This document shows positions 23,743 to 30,354 of a DNA stretch of 30,354 bases, one piece after another. A program made the position numbers and the translations under genes. This DNA comes from Promethearchaeota archaeon (GTDB lineage Archaea > Asgardarchaeota > Lokiarchaeia > Sigynarchaeales > SOKP01), in contig JAGXNR010000030.1 in NCBI GenBank assembly GCA_019894875.1, positions 1 to 30,354 on the forward strand, in the 5' to 3' direction. The notes beneath the pieces were generated by a model. That model searched no databases. It worked only from the letters and a program-made list of their open reading frames with translations, and had not been told where the DNA came from. Within the stretch, counting starts at the first letter, position 1; each line of letters opens with the position of its first letter.

Positions 23743-25173
23743 GTGGCAGGTATAATGTTTGGTACTTCGGGCATTCGTAGAGTCTTTCAAAATTACAGTG
23801 AATCAGATGTGATGTTTACTCCTCAAATGGCTTTAGATGTTGGACTAGCTTTAGGGACATATCTAAAAGGAAAAGGTATCGTAGTCATCGGTAAAGATAT
23901 TAGAACTTCTGCTTTACCAATAGAATATGCTCTAATTTCAGGGATAGTAAGTACAGGATGTTCTGTAAAAGCCGTAGGGATTGTATCTACTCCAACGTTA
24001 GCAATGTCTCTCAAATATTTAAGAGCAGAAGCGGGAGTTATGATTACAGCCAGTCATAATACACCTGAATATATTGGGCTAAAAATCTGGAATCCTTCAG
24101 GCATGGGATATACCCCTGATCAGGAGGCAGAAATCGAAAGGATCTATAATGAAAAAGAGTTTATAGAAATTGAATGGGATGAAATAGGAAGAATAACACA
24201 TGAAACCGATATCAATGATATACATATCTTAGATATCACAAGCAGAGTCAAGTTTGACGGAAGTGGTTTAAGCGTTATTGTTGATCCTGGAAATGGTGCG
24301 AGTTGTGAAATTGTTCCACGATTATTAAGCGCTTATAACGTTAAAATTATGACTATCAATTCCCAAATGGACGGAAAATTCCCAGGTAGGAACTCTGAGC
24401 CAAGTAAAGAGAATCTAATTCAATTATCTAAATTTCTTAAAAGTTCAGACAAAGAAGATATTGGGATTGCTCTTGACGGTGATGCTGACAGGGTAATATT
24501 TTTAGACGAAGATGGGGAAATCGTAGATCCCATACGCCTATTAACTCTTATGGCTAAAAATTATTTAGAAAGATATAAAGGAACTAAGATTTCAGAAGAA
24601 AATATGAAAGTTGTTACTGCAATTAATTCATCAAGCTTAATAGAAGATGTATTAAATCCTCTTGGTTGCGAAGTAGTGAGAACTGAAGTTGGGGATATTA
24701 AAGTGGCTATCGCCATTAAGGAACAAGGTGGTTTTGTAGGTGGAGAAACATCAGGTACGTATATATGGCCTAGTACCCATCTTGGACCCGATTCGATGGT
24801 TACTATCGCTAAAGTACTAAGAATGATTGTTGAGAAGGGAAAACCCTTAAAAGATTTGTTAAAAGAAATTCCAGAATACCCATTTTACGAAACTAAGTTT
24901 CGATTGAAAAAAGATATCCCTTTTACAGAGGATATAAACGAAAAAATTATTGAAGAAATGACAGAGTCTTTAGATGCTTTAGGAAAGAAAATAACGAATA
25001 TCAACAAAATGGACGGAGTTAGACTTGATTACAATGATGGTTGGATTCTTATTAGACGCTCAGGAACGAGTCCTTATTTAAGACTTACTGGTGAATCAAG
25101 TGTTGATATAGAATCTTCAGAAGTGGTAAATGATCGCGCGAAGGAAAAAATGGAGAAACTTAATTTAATCTAG
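23743..25173 (+). CDS. glmM: Phosphoglucosamine mutase / phosphomannomutase family
   Basis: Converts glucosamine-6-phosphate to glucosamine-1-phosphate, or acts on hexose phosphates. It has 476 residues with the four-domain phosphohexomutase plan. FGTSGIRR is at the N-terminus, ITASHNTP is the catalytic serine loop, DGDADRVIF the magnesium site, GGETSGTYIWP the sugar-binding loop and RRSGTSPYLRLTGES the phosphate-binding loop. Context with glmS and a sugar nucleotidyltransferase favours the GlmM role, although archaeal members are often bifunctional. Start is GTG 23743, supported by the TATA spacing. It is convergent with the NagB-like gene. Confidence 0.85.
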   Translation: MAGIMFGTSGIRRVFQNYSESDVMFTPQMALDVGLALGTYLKGKGIVVIGKDIRTSALPIEYALISGIVSTGCSVKAVGIVSTPTLAMSLKYLRAEAGVMITASHNTPEYIGLKIWNPSGMGYTPDQEAEIERIYNEKEFIEIEWDEIGRITHETDINDIHILDITSRVKFDGSGLSVIVDPGNGASCEIVPRLLSAYNVKIMTINSQMDGKFPGRNSEPSKENLIQLSKFLKSSDKEDIGIALDGDADRVIFLDEDGEIVDPIRLLTLMAKNYLERYKGTKISEENMKVVTAINSSSLIEDVLNPLGCEVVRTEVGDIKVAIAIKEQGGFVGGETSGTYIWPSTHLGPDSMVTIAKVLRMIVEKGKPLKDLLKEIPEYPFYETKFRLKKDIPFTEDINEKIIEEMTESLDALGKKITNINKMDGVRLDYNDGWILIRRSGTSPYLRLTGESSVDIESSEVVNDRAKEKMEKLNLI

Positions 25174-25221
25174 TAATATAAAATCTAATAAATTAATAAT
25201 AAAGAATTTTAAATTAAATTA

Positions 25222-26178
25222 CTATACTTCTTTAATTTCTATTCCTTTTTCTTTAAGGATTTCCTTATTAGCAAGGAGTTCTCTACCAGCGATTTTGTCT
25301 AATACATAAGTCAAGTTTCCCCCATTTTCCGAATAAATTTGTCCGTAAGAAATTGGTATATCCGAAGTTGGTTCGTTTATTAACGATTTGGTGATAGATT
25401 CAACCTTACGCCCCCCATTAGCTAACAATAAAACTGCTTTTGCTTTATATACTAATTCAGCCCCCATACTGATTGCATATCTAGGGGATTCATCTTTGGT
25501 AGCAAAATGACCATCTGAAACAGCATTTTCTACGGTGTTATCGTCAAGTTTCACTAATAAAACGTTGCTTCCTTCAAAAGGGATTCCTGACTCATGGAAA
25601 GCAACATGACCACGACCTCCAACACCTATTATATGTAAATCAATACCACCAGCATCCATAATTTTTTGAGCATAGCCTTCTAATATTGATTTTTGAATCC
25701 ACTTTAAATAATCTGAAGAGGGATTTTTTTTAATAGATATCGATTTACCTGCATCTGTACCCAATTCACTCCAATCATCTGGATGTGCATCAAGTTCATT
25801 TATTAATTGTTTCTGATCAATCAAACAACCATAAGGAACCGAAGTTTCGATGAATTTTTTATCAAGAAGACCGAAAAATTCTTGAATCATAAAATAACAA
25901 TAACTCTCTGGATGTAGCATTCGTTGTTGAGCATTTTCACCAGGGAGGCCAACATATTCATCAAGGTTGAAGCTACGAATCCGAGAGCTGTCATAGTCTC
26001 CAGAATTAGCCATCCGAGCTAATTTTTTATACATACCAGTAGGTGAATTTCCTGTTGCTAGCCCAAAAATAAATTCATTTTTTTCTTCTAATGTTTGTAT
26101 AATATTTTCTTTCACTATTTCAGCAGCTACTTCACTCATGTGATCGAAATCTCTTGTTATAATAACACTAATTGTCAT
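25222..26178 (-). CDS. NagB-family protein (glucosamine-6-phosphate deaminase-like) with altered active site
   Basis: A 318-residue protein, longer than the usual roughly 260, with about 45 extra residues between the FNLDEYVGL motif (D73) and the active-site loop. NagB enzymes deaminate glucosamine-6-phosphate to fructose-6-phosphate. In E. coli NagB the loop reads GVGNDGHIAFNE, with D141, H143 and E148 assisting ring opening. Here it is GVGGRGHVAFHE: H191 and E196 are kept but the aspartate is R189. Activity may therefore differ or use another residue. ATG 26178 is chosen because the longer frame adds an unrelated N-terminus. Divergent from glmS across 255 bases. Confidence 0.82.
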   Translation of the reverse strand: MTISVIITRDFDHMSEVAAEIVKENIIQTLEEKNEFIFGLATGNSPTGMYKKLARMANSGDYDSSRIRSFNLDEYVGLPGENAQQRMLHPESYCYFMIQEFFGLLDKKFIETSVPYGCLIDQKQLINELDAHPDDWSELGTDAGKSISIKKNPSSDYLKWIQKSILEGYAQKIMDAGGIDLHIIGVGGRGHVAFHESGIPFEGSNVLLVKLDDNTVENAVSDGHFATKDESPRYAISMGAELVYKAKAVLLLANGGRKVESITKSLINEPTSDIPISYGQIYSENGGNLTYVLDKIAGRELLANKEILKEKGIEIKEV

Positions 26179-26403
26179 AATTTTTTGTCGTTTTAATAAG
26201 TATAACAATAAAAATTATTACTTCAATATAAAAATTAATATATATATAAATAAACTTCAACTCCTTTAAAGAAATATTATCCCAAAGAGTTTTATTGTGA
26301 ATTCCTCATCCTAAAAAAGAAAATACAGTATCCTCTTTTGAACGTTAACAAAATTGTTCTTTAAATCGACTATACCTCAAACTAACAAATAATAAATGAA
26401 ATA

Positions 26404-26414
26404 TTAATATATTT
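26404..26414 (+). promoter_or_regulatory. TATA-like box of glmS
   Basis: TTAATATATTT is centred about 25 bases before the glmS ATG, so the transcript would start at the ATG or within a few bases. The shared 255-base spacer toward the NagB-like gene holds another AT-rich run at about 26235-26255 that may serve the opposite direction. Confidence 0.5.
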
Positions 26415-26433
26415 TCAACAATTAAGAATCTCA

Positions 26434-28284
26434 ATGTGTGGTATATTCGGTATTATAACCAACGAAGCTAATATCTCCTTAGGAAAAATTGTTCTTGAAG
26501 GAATCAAGCGTTTAGAATATCGAGGTTACGATTCATGTGGAATCGTTTCTCTTTCTAATTCAAAATTGTATATTAAAAAAGATTCAGGAAAAATTGAGGA
26601 GATCCAAAAAAAAATTAACTTAGCAGATTTTCCAAATGGCTCTAAAATTGCTCTTGCGCATACAAGATGGGCTACTCATGGTGCTCCGACTAAAAACAAC
26701 AGTCACCCACATTTAGATTGCTCAAGTAAAATTGCAGTTGTTCATAATGGAATAATAGAGAATTTCATAGAATTGCGAAAAAAACTCATCGATCAAGGAC
26801 ATATTTTTAAGTCTGATACAGACACTGAAATTATTCCACATTTAATTGAGAATGAGATGAAAAAGGGTTTAAAATTCAAAGATTCTGTAATTGAAGCATT
26901 AAAATTGTGTAAAGGAGCATATGGACTAGCAATATGTCATGTCGATTATCCCGACTATTTTATCGTTGCGAGAAAAGAATCTCCTTTGGTTATTGGTATA
27001 GAAGAGGGAAAAACAACTTATTGTGCTTCTGATATCCCCGCATTTTTACCTTTGACAAGAAAATGCTACATAATGGAAGATGACGAACTTGCTATTTTAA
27101 AAGCAGGAGACGTTGAATTCTTTGATCTTAAAACTAATAAAAAAATTAAGAAAGAAGTAGAATTAATTGAATGGAGTATTGACGCAGCAGAAAAAGGTGG
27201 CTATGAACATTTTATGCTAAAAGAAATTTATGAAGAACCAACTGCGATGAGAAGTACAATGAAGATTTCTAACGAGCTCTTACGAATATTTGCCATTATA
27301 TTATGGTCAGCAGAAAATATCTATATCACCGCAGCTGGCACTTCTTTTTACGCTTCATTGGCCGGAAAACATATTATAACACACTTTTTGGGCAAATATA
27401 TTCAAGCCATTGAGTGCTCAGAGTTTCAAACACAATTATCTAATTCACTAAAAGACAATTCTGTGATAATCGCACTTTCACAATCAGGTGAAACAATAGA
27501 TACTATCGAAGCAGTTAGATGGGCAAGAGAGAGAAAAAATGTAAAAATATTAACAATTACAAACGTTGTAGGTTCCTCGCTTACTAGGTATTCCGATCAT
27601 GTTATTGTGACTCAAGCAGGACCTGAGATTGGTGTGGCTGCAACCAAAACATATGTCACTCAAGTACTCACTATGGGCTTAATTTCAATAGAAATAGCAA
27701 AACTAAGAAAAGTAATATCAGAGTCAGAAATCGAACTGTATCAAAATGCTTTAGAATCAACACCTCAAATTATTGAAAATTTTTTAGAAAGTAATATAGA
27801 ATTAATTAAAAATACTGTAAATACATTAGAAAAAAGTGCCAATTTTTTCTTCTTAGCAAGAGGTATCTCAATTGCTACCGCAAAAGAAGGAGGTTTAAAG
27901 CTAAAAGAAGTAGCATGTCGTTTTATTGAAGGATACTCCGCAGCGCATGCTAAACATGGACCAATTTCTTTAGTTAGGGAAGGCTTTCCTATCATATTTA
28001 TTGCTCCTCCAGATGAGACATATGGACGGTTAATTGGGAATGTAATGGAATTCAAAGCAAGAGGAGGCAAAATTATTTCATTAGTTGTTGAAAGTGATGA
28101 AACCATCTCTGAATTAAGTGATATCTCAATCCGAATACCCCAACCTGGGACGAAATATTATAATATATTCACCCCAATAACATTTACTCCTGCTTTACAA
28201 TTATTAGCATATTATGCAGCTTTACTTCAAGGATTAGACCCGGACAAACCACTTAATCTATCTAAAACAGTTACGGTTCATTGA
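26434..28284 (+). CDS. glmS: Glutamine-fructose-6-phosphate aminotransferase (isomerizing)
   Basis: Makes glucosamine-6-phosphate from fructose-6-phosphate and glutamine, the first step toward UDP-GlcNAc. It has 616 residues, the normal size. The N-terminal glutaminase begins MCGIFGI with nucleophile C2, followed by RLEYRGYDS, HTRWATHG and HNGIIEN. Two SIS domains follow: AAGTSFYAS, SQSGETIDT and GVAATKTYVTQV in the first; ARGISIATAKEGGLKLKE and EGYSAAHAKHGPISLV in the second. The C-terminus KPLNLSKTVTVH matches the catalytic tail. Start ATG is fixed because C2 must be the mature N-terminus. Confidence 0.95.
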   Translation: MCGIFGIITNEANISLGKIVLEGIKRLEYRGYDSCGIVSLSNSKLYIKKDSGKIEEIQKKINLADFPNGSKIALAHTRWATHGAPTKNNSHPHLDCSSKIAVVHNGIIENFIELRKKLIDQGHIFKSDTDTEIIPHLIENEMKKGLKFKDSVIEALKLCKGAYGLAICHVDYPDYFIVARKESPLVIGIEEGKTTYCASDIPAFLPLTRKCYIMEDDELAILKAGDVEFFDLKTNKKIKKEVELIEWSIDAAEKGGYEHFMLKEIYEEPTAMRSTMKISNELLRIFAIILWSAENIYITAAGTSFYASLAGKHIITHFLGKYIQAIECSEFQTQLSNSLKDNSVIIALSQSGETIDTIEAVRWARERKNVKILTITNVVGSSLTRYSDHVIVTQAGPEIGVAATKTYVTQVLTMGLISIEIAKLRKVISESEIELYQNALESTPQIIENFLESNIELIKNTVNTLEKSANFFFLARGISIATAKEGGLKLKEVACRFIEGYSAAHAKHGPISLVREGFPIIFIAPPDETYGRLIGNVMEFKARGGKIISLVVESDETISELSDISIRIPQPGTKYYNIFTPITFTPALQLLAYYAALLQGLDPDKPLNLSKTVTVH

Positions 28285-28331
28285 AATTATCTTTTTATTC
28301 AAACAAAGTAGTAGTAGATAAAAAACCGATT

Positions 28332-29573
28332 TTAAATATAAGAAGGAAGATGCTTTAAAATAGTATTTCGTGTTTTTTCAACTATACTTAAAAGCCATAA
28401 AGTCCCAACTTCTCTACTATCACTACTTAAATTTTTTATTGCAGTGATGTAATCCTTACTGGTAATATTTATGTTCTTTAAAAACTCATCTCTCTTGGTT
28501 TCATCACCAGAAAATGATAAACATTTATTAAAACCATTCTCTATTTTTTGAATATTCTCAAAGAGTTCTCTTTTTTGATTTATCAACTCTTCTGATGCTT
28601 TGTTACCCATTATCGATTTATATAATTCTAATGATTTTTCCATCTTATTCGCCAGTTGTTTGAATCTTTTAATTCTCTCATTGATAATAATCTCAATCTT
28701 TTCAAGCGCACTTTCATAAAGAAATTTTTCTTTATCACTTCCTTGATAAAACTTAGATCTTACATTGAGGTACCATTGTCTAAGAGCGATTATATTTGCT
28801 ATATATTCAATAGAATTTATGACTCTTCTTTTAACACTCGAATATAGTCCGGGGTGGAAGTCAATATCTTCCCTTTGAGGTTCTTTACCCATTAAAAGCT
28901 TATGTCCTTGGGGACAATCTCCTCTGTAAATAACACCTGCTGCAATTACTGTACTATATCCAATCCGACTTGGTCCTACCATTCCACCTTGTCCTCCTAA
29001 GAAGATTGGAGGTTGATCAACCATAACACCATGAGCTACATCTCCAACCAAAGATGCTGTTGCTTTATCTTGATTAGGAGTGTAATTGAAATGAATATAT
29101 GAACTACCAACCTCACTGTGGTTTGTTCGGCTTGTCCCACCTGCCATTAAAATATCACAAAAATTTATAATGCTTCCTAATGTAACAAAAGGAAAAAGAA
29201 TTGTTTGTTTAAGGCCAACTGTATGAGCGCCATTTGCTTCCTCCTCTAGGAGACATCCTTCCCGGACTTCAGCACCATCACCCATATTCACAGAATCAAG
29301 AAACGTTGATCCTTCAAAATAACCCCCTTTTAAATCAACAGTCTTTCCTAATTGACAATTCTTAATAGTAACTGGAGATCTACTACCTAAGGTTACTCCC
29401 GCCATAATTAGTGTCTTTTTGCCAAATATTTTACATCCCGAATGTATCGTAACATCCTCAGATGATATTAGATTAATATCGACTTCTTCCCCTATTTCCA
29501 CTGAAGAAGGATTCGGTATTTTGACACCTTTTTCAATTAAAGCATTAGTTAATGAGTTATTATTATCTACCAT
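28332..29573 (-). CDS. Left-handed beta-helix protein related to GlmU, without nucleotidyltransferase domain
   Basis: A 413-residue protein. Residues about 20-225 carry hexapeptide-type repeats forming a left-handed beta-helix (for example TIHSGCKIFGKKT, VTLGSR, GDGAEVREGCLLEEEANGAHTVGLKQT, and GPSRIGYSTVIAAGVIYRGDC). From about 240 to the end it is helical and charged. It resembles the uncharacterised UDP-N-acetylglucosamine pyrophosphorylase-related proteins that lack the catalytic Rossmann-like domain. Neighbours glmS and the nucleotidyltransferase support an amino-sugar role, perhaps acetyl transfer or scaffolding. An AGAGATG stretch precedes the ATG. It is convergent with glmS, 47 bases apart. 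Confidence 0.75.
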   Translation of the reverse strand: MVDNNNSLTNALIEKGVKIPNPSSVEIGEEVDINLISSEDVTIHSGCKIFGKKTLIMAGVTLGSRSPVTIKNCQLGKTVDLKGGYFEGSTFLDSVNMGDGAEVREGCLLEEEANGAHTVGLKQTILFPFVTLGSIINFCDILMAGGTSRTNHSEVGSSYIHFNYTPNQDKATASLVGDVAHGVMVDQPPIFLGGQGGMVGPSRIGYSTVIAAGVIYRGDCPQGHKLLMGKEPQREDIDFHPGLYSSVKRRVINSIEYIANIIALRQWYLNVRSKFYQGSDKEKFLYESALEKIEIIINERIKRFKQLANKMEKSLELYKSIMGNKASEELINQKRELFENIQKIENGFNKCLSFSGDETKRDEFLKNINITSKDYITAIKNLSSDSREVGTLWLLSIVEKTRNTILKHLPSYI

Positions 29574-29678
29574 TTTATTACATCTCTTTTCTGGATCAAA
29601 TTTCTTATTTACTTAGTAAAAATAATTTCTACCTACTAATAAAGCTTTTTTTCGTATTCCTTCCAGATTTACGCATTA

Positions 29679-30353
29679 TTATACACTTTTCTTAATGATC
29701 CCTTTTTTTGGATCATGGTAATAAATAGTATTTGGTGGAATATCCTCGTTTACTATTGTATTTGCTCCGATTCGTGAATTTTCATAAATGATTTTACCTG
29801 CCATTATACGTACATTTATCCCTGATTTAACATTTGGTCCAATAATAGCACCTAATTTTTTTCTTTTTGAATCAACTAAATAACCTTTAATATTCACCTT
29901 AACGTTCTTATCATCAAATGTCGAATTCGCAACTTTAGTTCCTGTTCCCAGATTTACATTCTCACAGATAATTGTATCTCCTATATTATTACCGTTTGGG
30001 ATCGTCGTATTCGATAATATAATAGAATTTTTAATTTCACTCATACCAATGTGACAATCATTAGCAATGAAGGTATATGGTCTTATAAATGAATTAGGTC
30101 CAACTACATTGTTATTTCCAATATAACAAGGACCCTCAATAATAGAATTAGAACGAATGGTTGTTCCTTTCCCAATATATACGTTCCCTGAGATTTGAAC
30201 ATTTTCTTCAATCTCACCTAATATTTCAGTATCAATTTTATCTAATAGATAACTATTGGCGTCTAGAAACTGCCAAGGAAATCCTACATCTCCCCAGTAA
30301 TAATTTTCTATTTTGTATCCTGCAATCTTTCCTTTTAATTGATTTATTATAAT
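29679..30353 (-). CDS. Sugar-1-phosphate nucleotidyltransferase with beta-helix domain (GlmU-like), 5' end cut by window edge
   Basis: The frame is open to the window edge, giving 224 visible residues, so the Met at 30044 is internal. The first part shows NYYWGDVGFPWQFLDAN, the end of the nucleotidyltransferase domain with its metal-binding aspartate in WGDVG. A left-handed beta-helix follows (GNVYIGKGTTIRSNS, GPCYIGNNNVVGPN, IRPYTFIANDCHIG). This is the architecture of archaeal bifunctional UDP-GlcNAc/glucose-1-phosphate uridylyl- or thymidylyltransferases. With glmM and glmS in the same region, UDP-GlcNAc formation from glucosamine-1-phosphate is likely. The stop is 105 bases upstream of the neighbouring beta-helix gene. 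Confidence 0.85.
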   Translation of the reverse strand: MIINQLKGKIAGYKIENYYWGDVGFPWQFLDANSYLLDKIDTEILGEIEENVQISGNVYIGKGTTIRSNSIIEGPCYIGNNNVVGPNSFIRPYTFIANDCHIGMSEIKNSIILSNTTIPNGNNIGDTIICENVNLGTGTKVANSTFDDKNVKVNIKGYLVDSKRKKLGAIIGPNVKSGINVRIMAGKIIYENSRIGANTIVNEDIPPNTIYYHDPKKGIIKKSV

Positions 30354-30354
30354 T

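Noticed and set aside
1..30354. Mobile elements or CRISPR arrays.
   Set aside because: No transposase, integrase or cas gene and no regularly spaced repeats were seen on either strand.

Overview
This is an AT-rich stretch of a prokaryotic chromosome, most likely from an archaeon. The evidence is PurS, PurQ and PurL as separate purine genes, TATA-like boxes placed so that purS, glmM and glmS would have leaderless or nearly leaderless transcripts, a thymidylyltransferase/GlmU-type enzyme with a left-handed beta-helix, and several small zinc-ribbon proteins. The mix of long A/T-rich spacers, zinc ribbons and a glycine/arginine-rich membrane protein would fit an Asgard archaeon, but no signature eukaryotic protein is present to prove it. 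I saw no transposon, phage, CRISPR array, rRNA or convincing tRNA. The two edge genes run off the window.

Layout. Bases 1-1.6 kb (+): a nucleoside phosphorylase cut by the left edge, then a radical SAM enzyme of the spore-photoproduct-lyase type. 1.6-4.2 kb (-): a Gfo/Idh/MocA oxidoreductase, a spacer with a long RNA-like hairpin, a His-rich small heat-shock protein, and its probable PadR regulator, whose promoter carries two tandem palindromes. 4.3-9.4 kb (+): a ferredoxin-nitroreductase fusion, pyrE with a HAD phosphatase, then a two-gene membrane module (CBS domains plus four membrane helices; RGG-like region, two membrane helices and two zinc ribbons). 9.5-10.5 kb (-): two small cysteine-motif proteins of unknown function.

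10.6-15.3 kb (-) is a purine block: purS-purQ-purL overlap end to end, with purC upstream and a small two-helix membrane protein between purC and purS. 15.4-19.1 kb (-) holds a DUF3795 protein, a D-aminoacylase-type amidohydrolase, a MazG-like pyrophosphohydrolase and an alpha/beta hydrolase. 19.2-23.4 kb (-) is a tight three-gene unit: an FAD oxidase resembling alkylglycerone-phosphate synthase/GlcD, a CCG-type iron-sulfur protein, and an FGGY sugar/polyol kinase.

23.7-30.35 kb is an amino-sugar locus: glmM (+), a NagB-family protein (-), glmS (+), a beta-helix protein related to GlmU (-) and a sugar nucleotidyltransferase cut by the right edge (-). Together they can plausibly take fructose-6-phosphate to glucosamine-6-phosphate, glucosamine-1-phosphate and a UDP-activated amino sugar, with the NagB-like protein facing glmS across a shared promoter region.

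The most interesting items are the RGG/zinc-ribbon membrane module, the PadR-Hsp20 unit with its tandem operator, the G-U-rich hairpin at about 2.9 kb, the FAD oxidase/Fe-S/kinase unit, and the NagB homologue lacking a normally catalytic aspartate.
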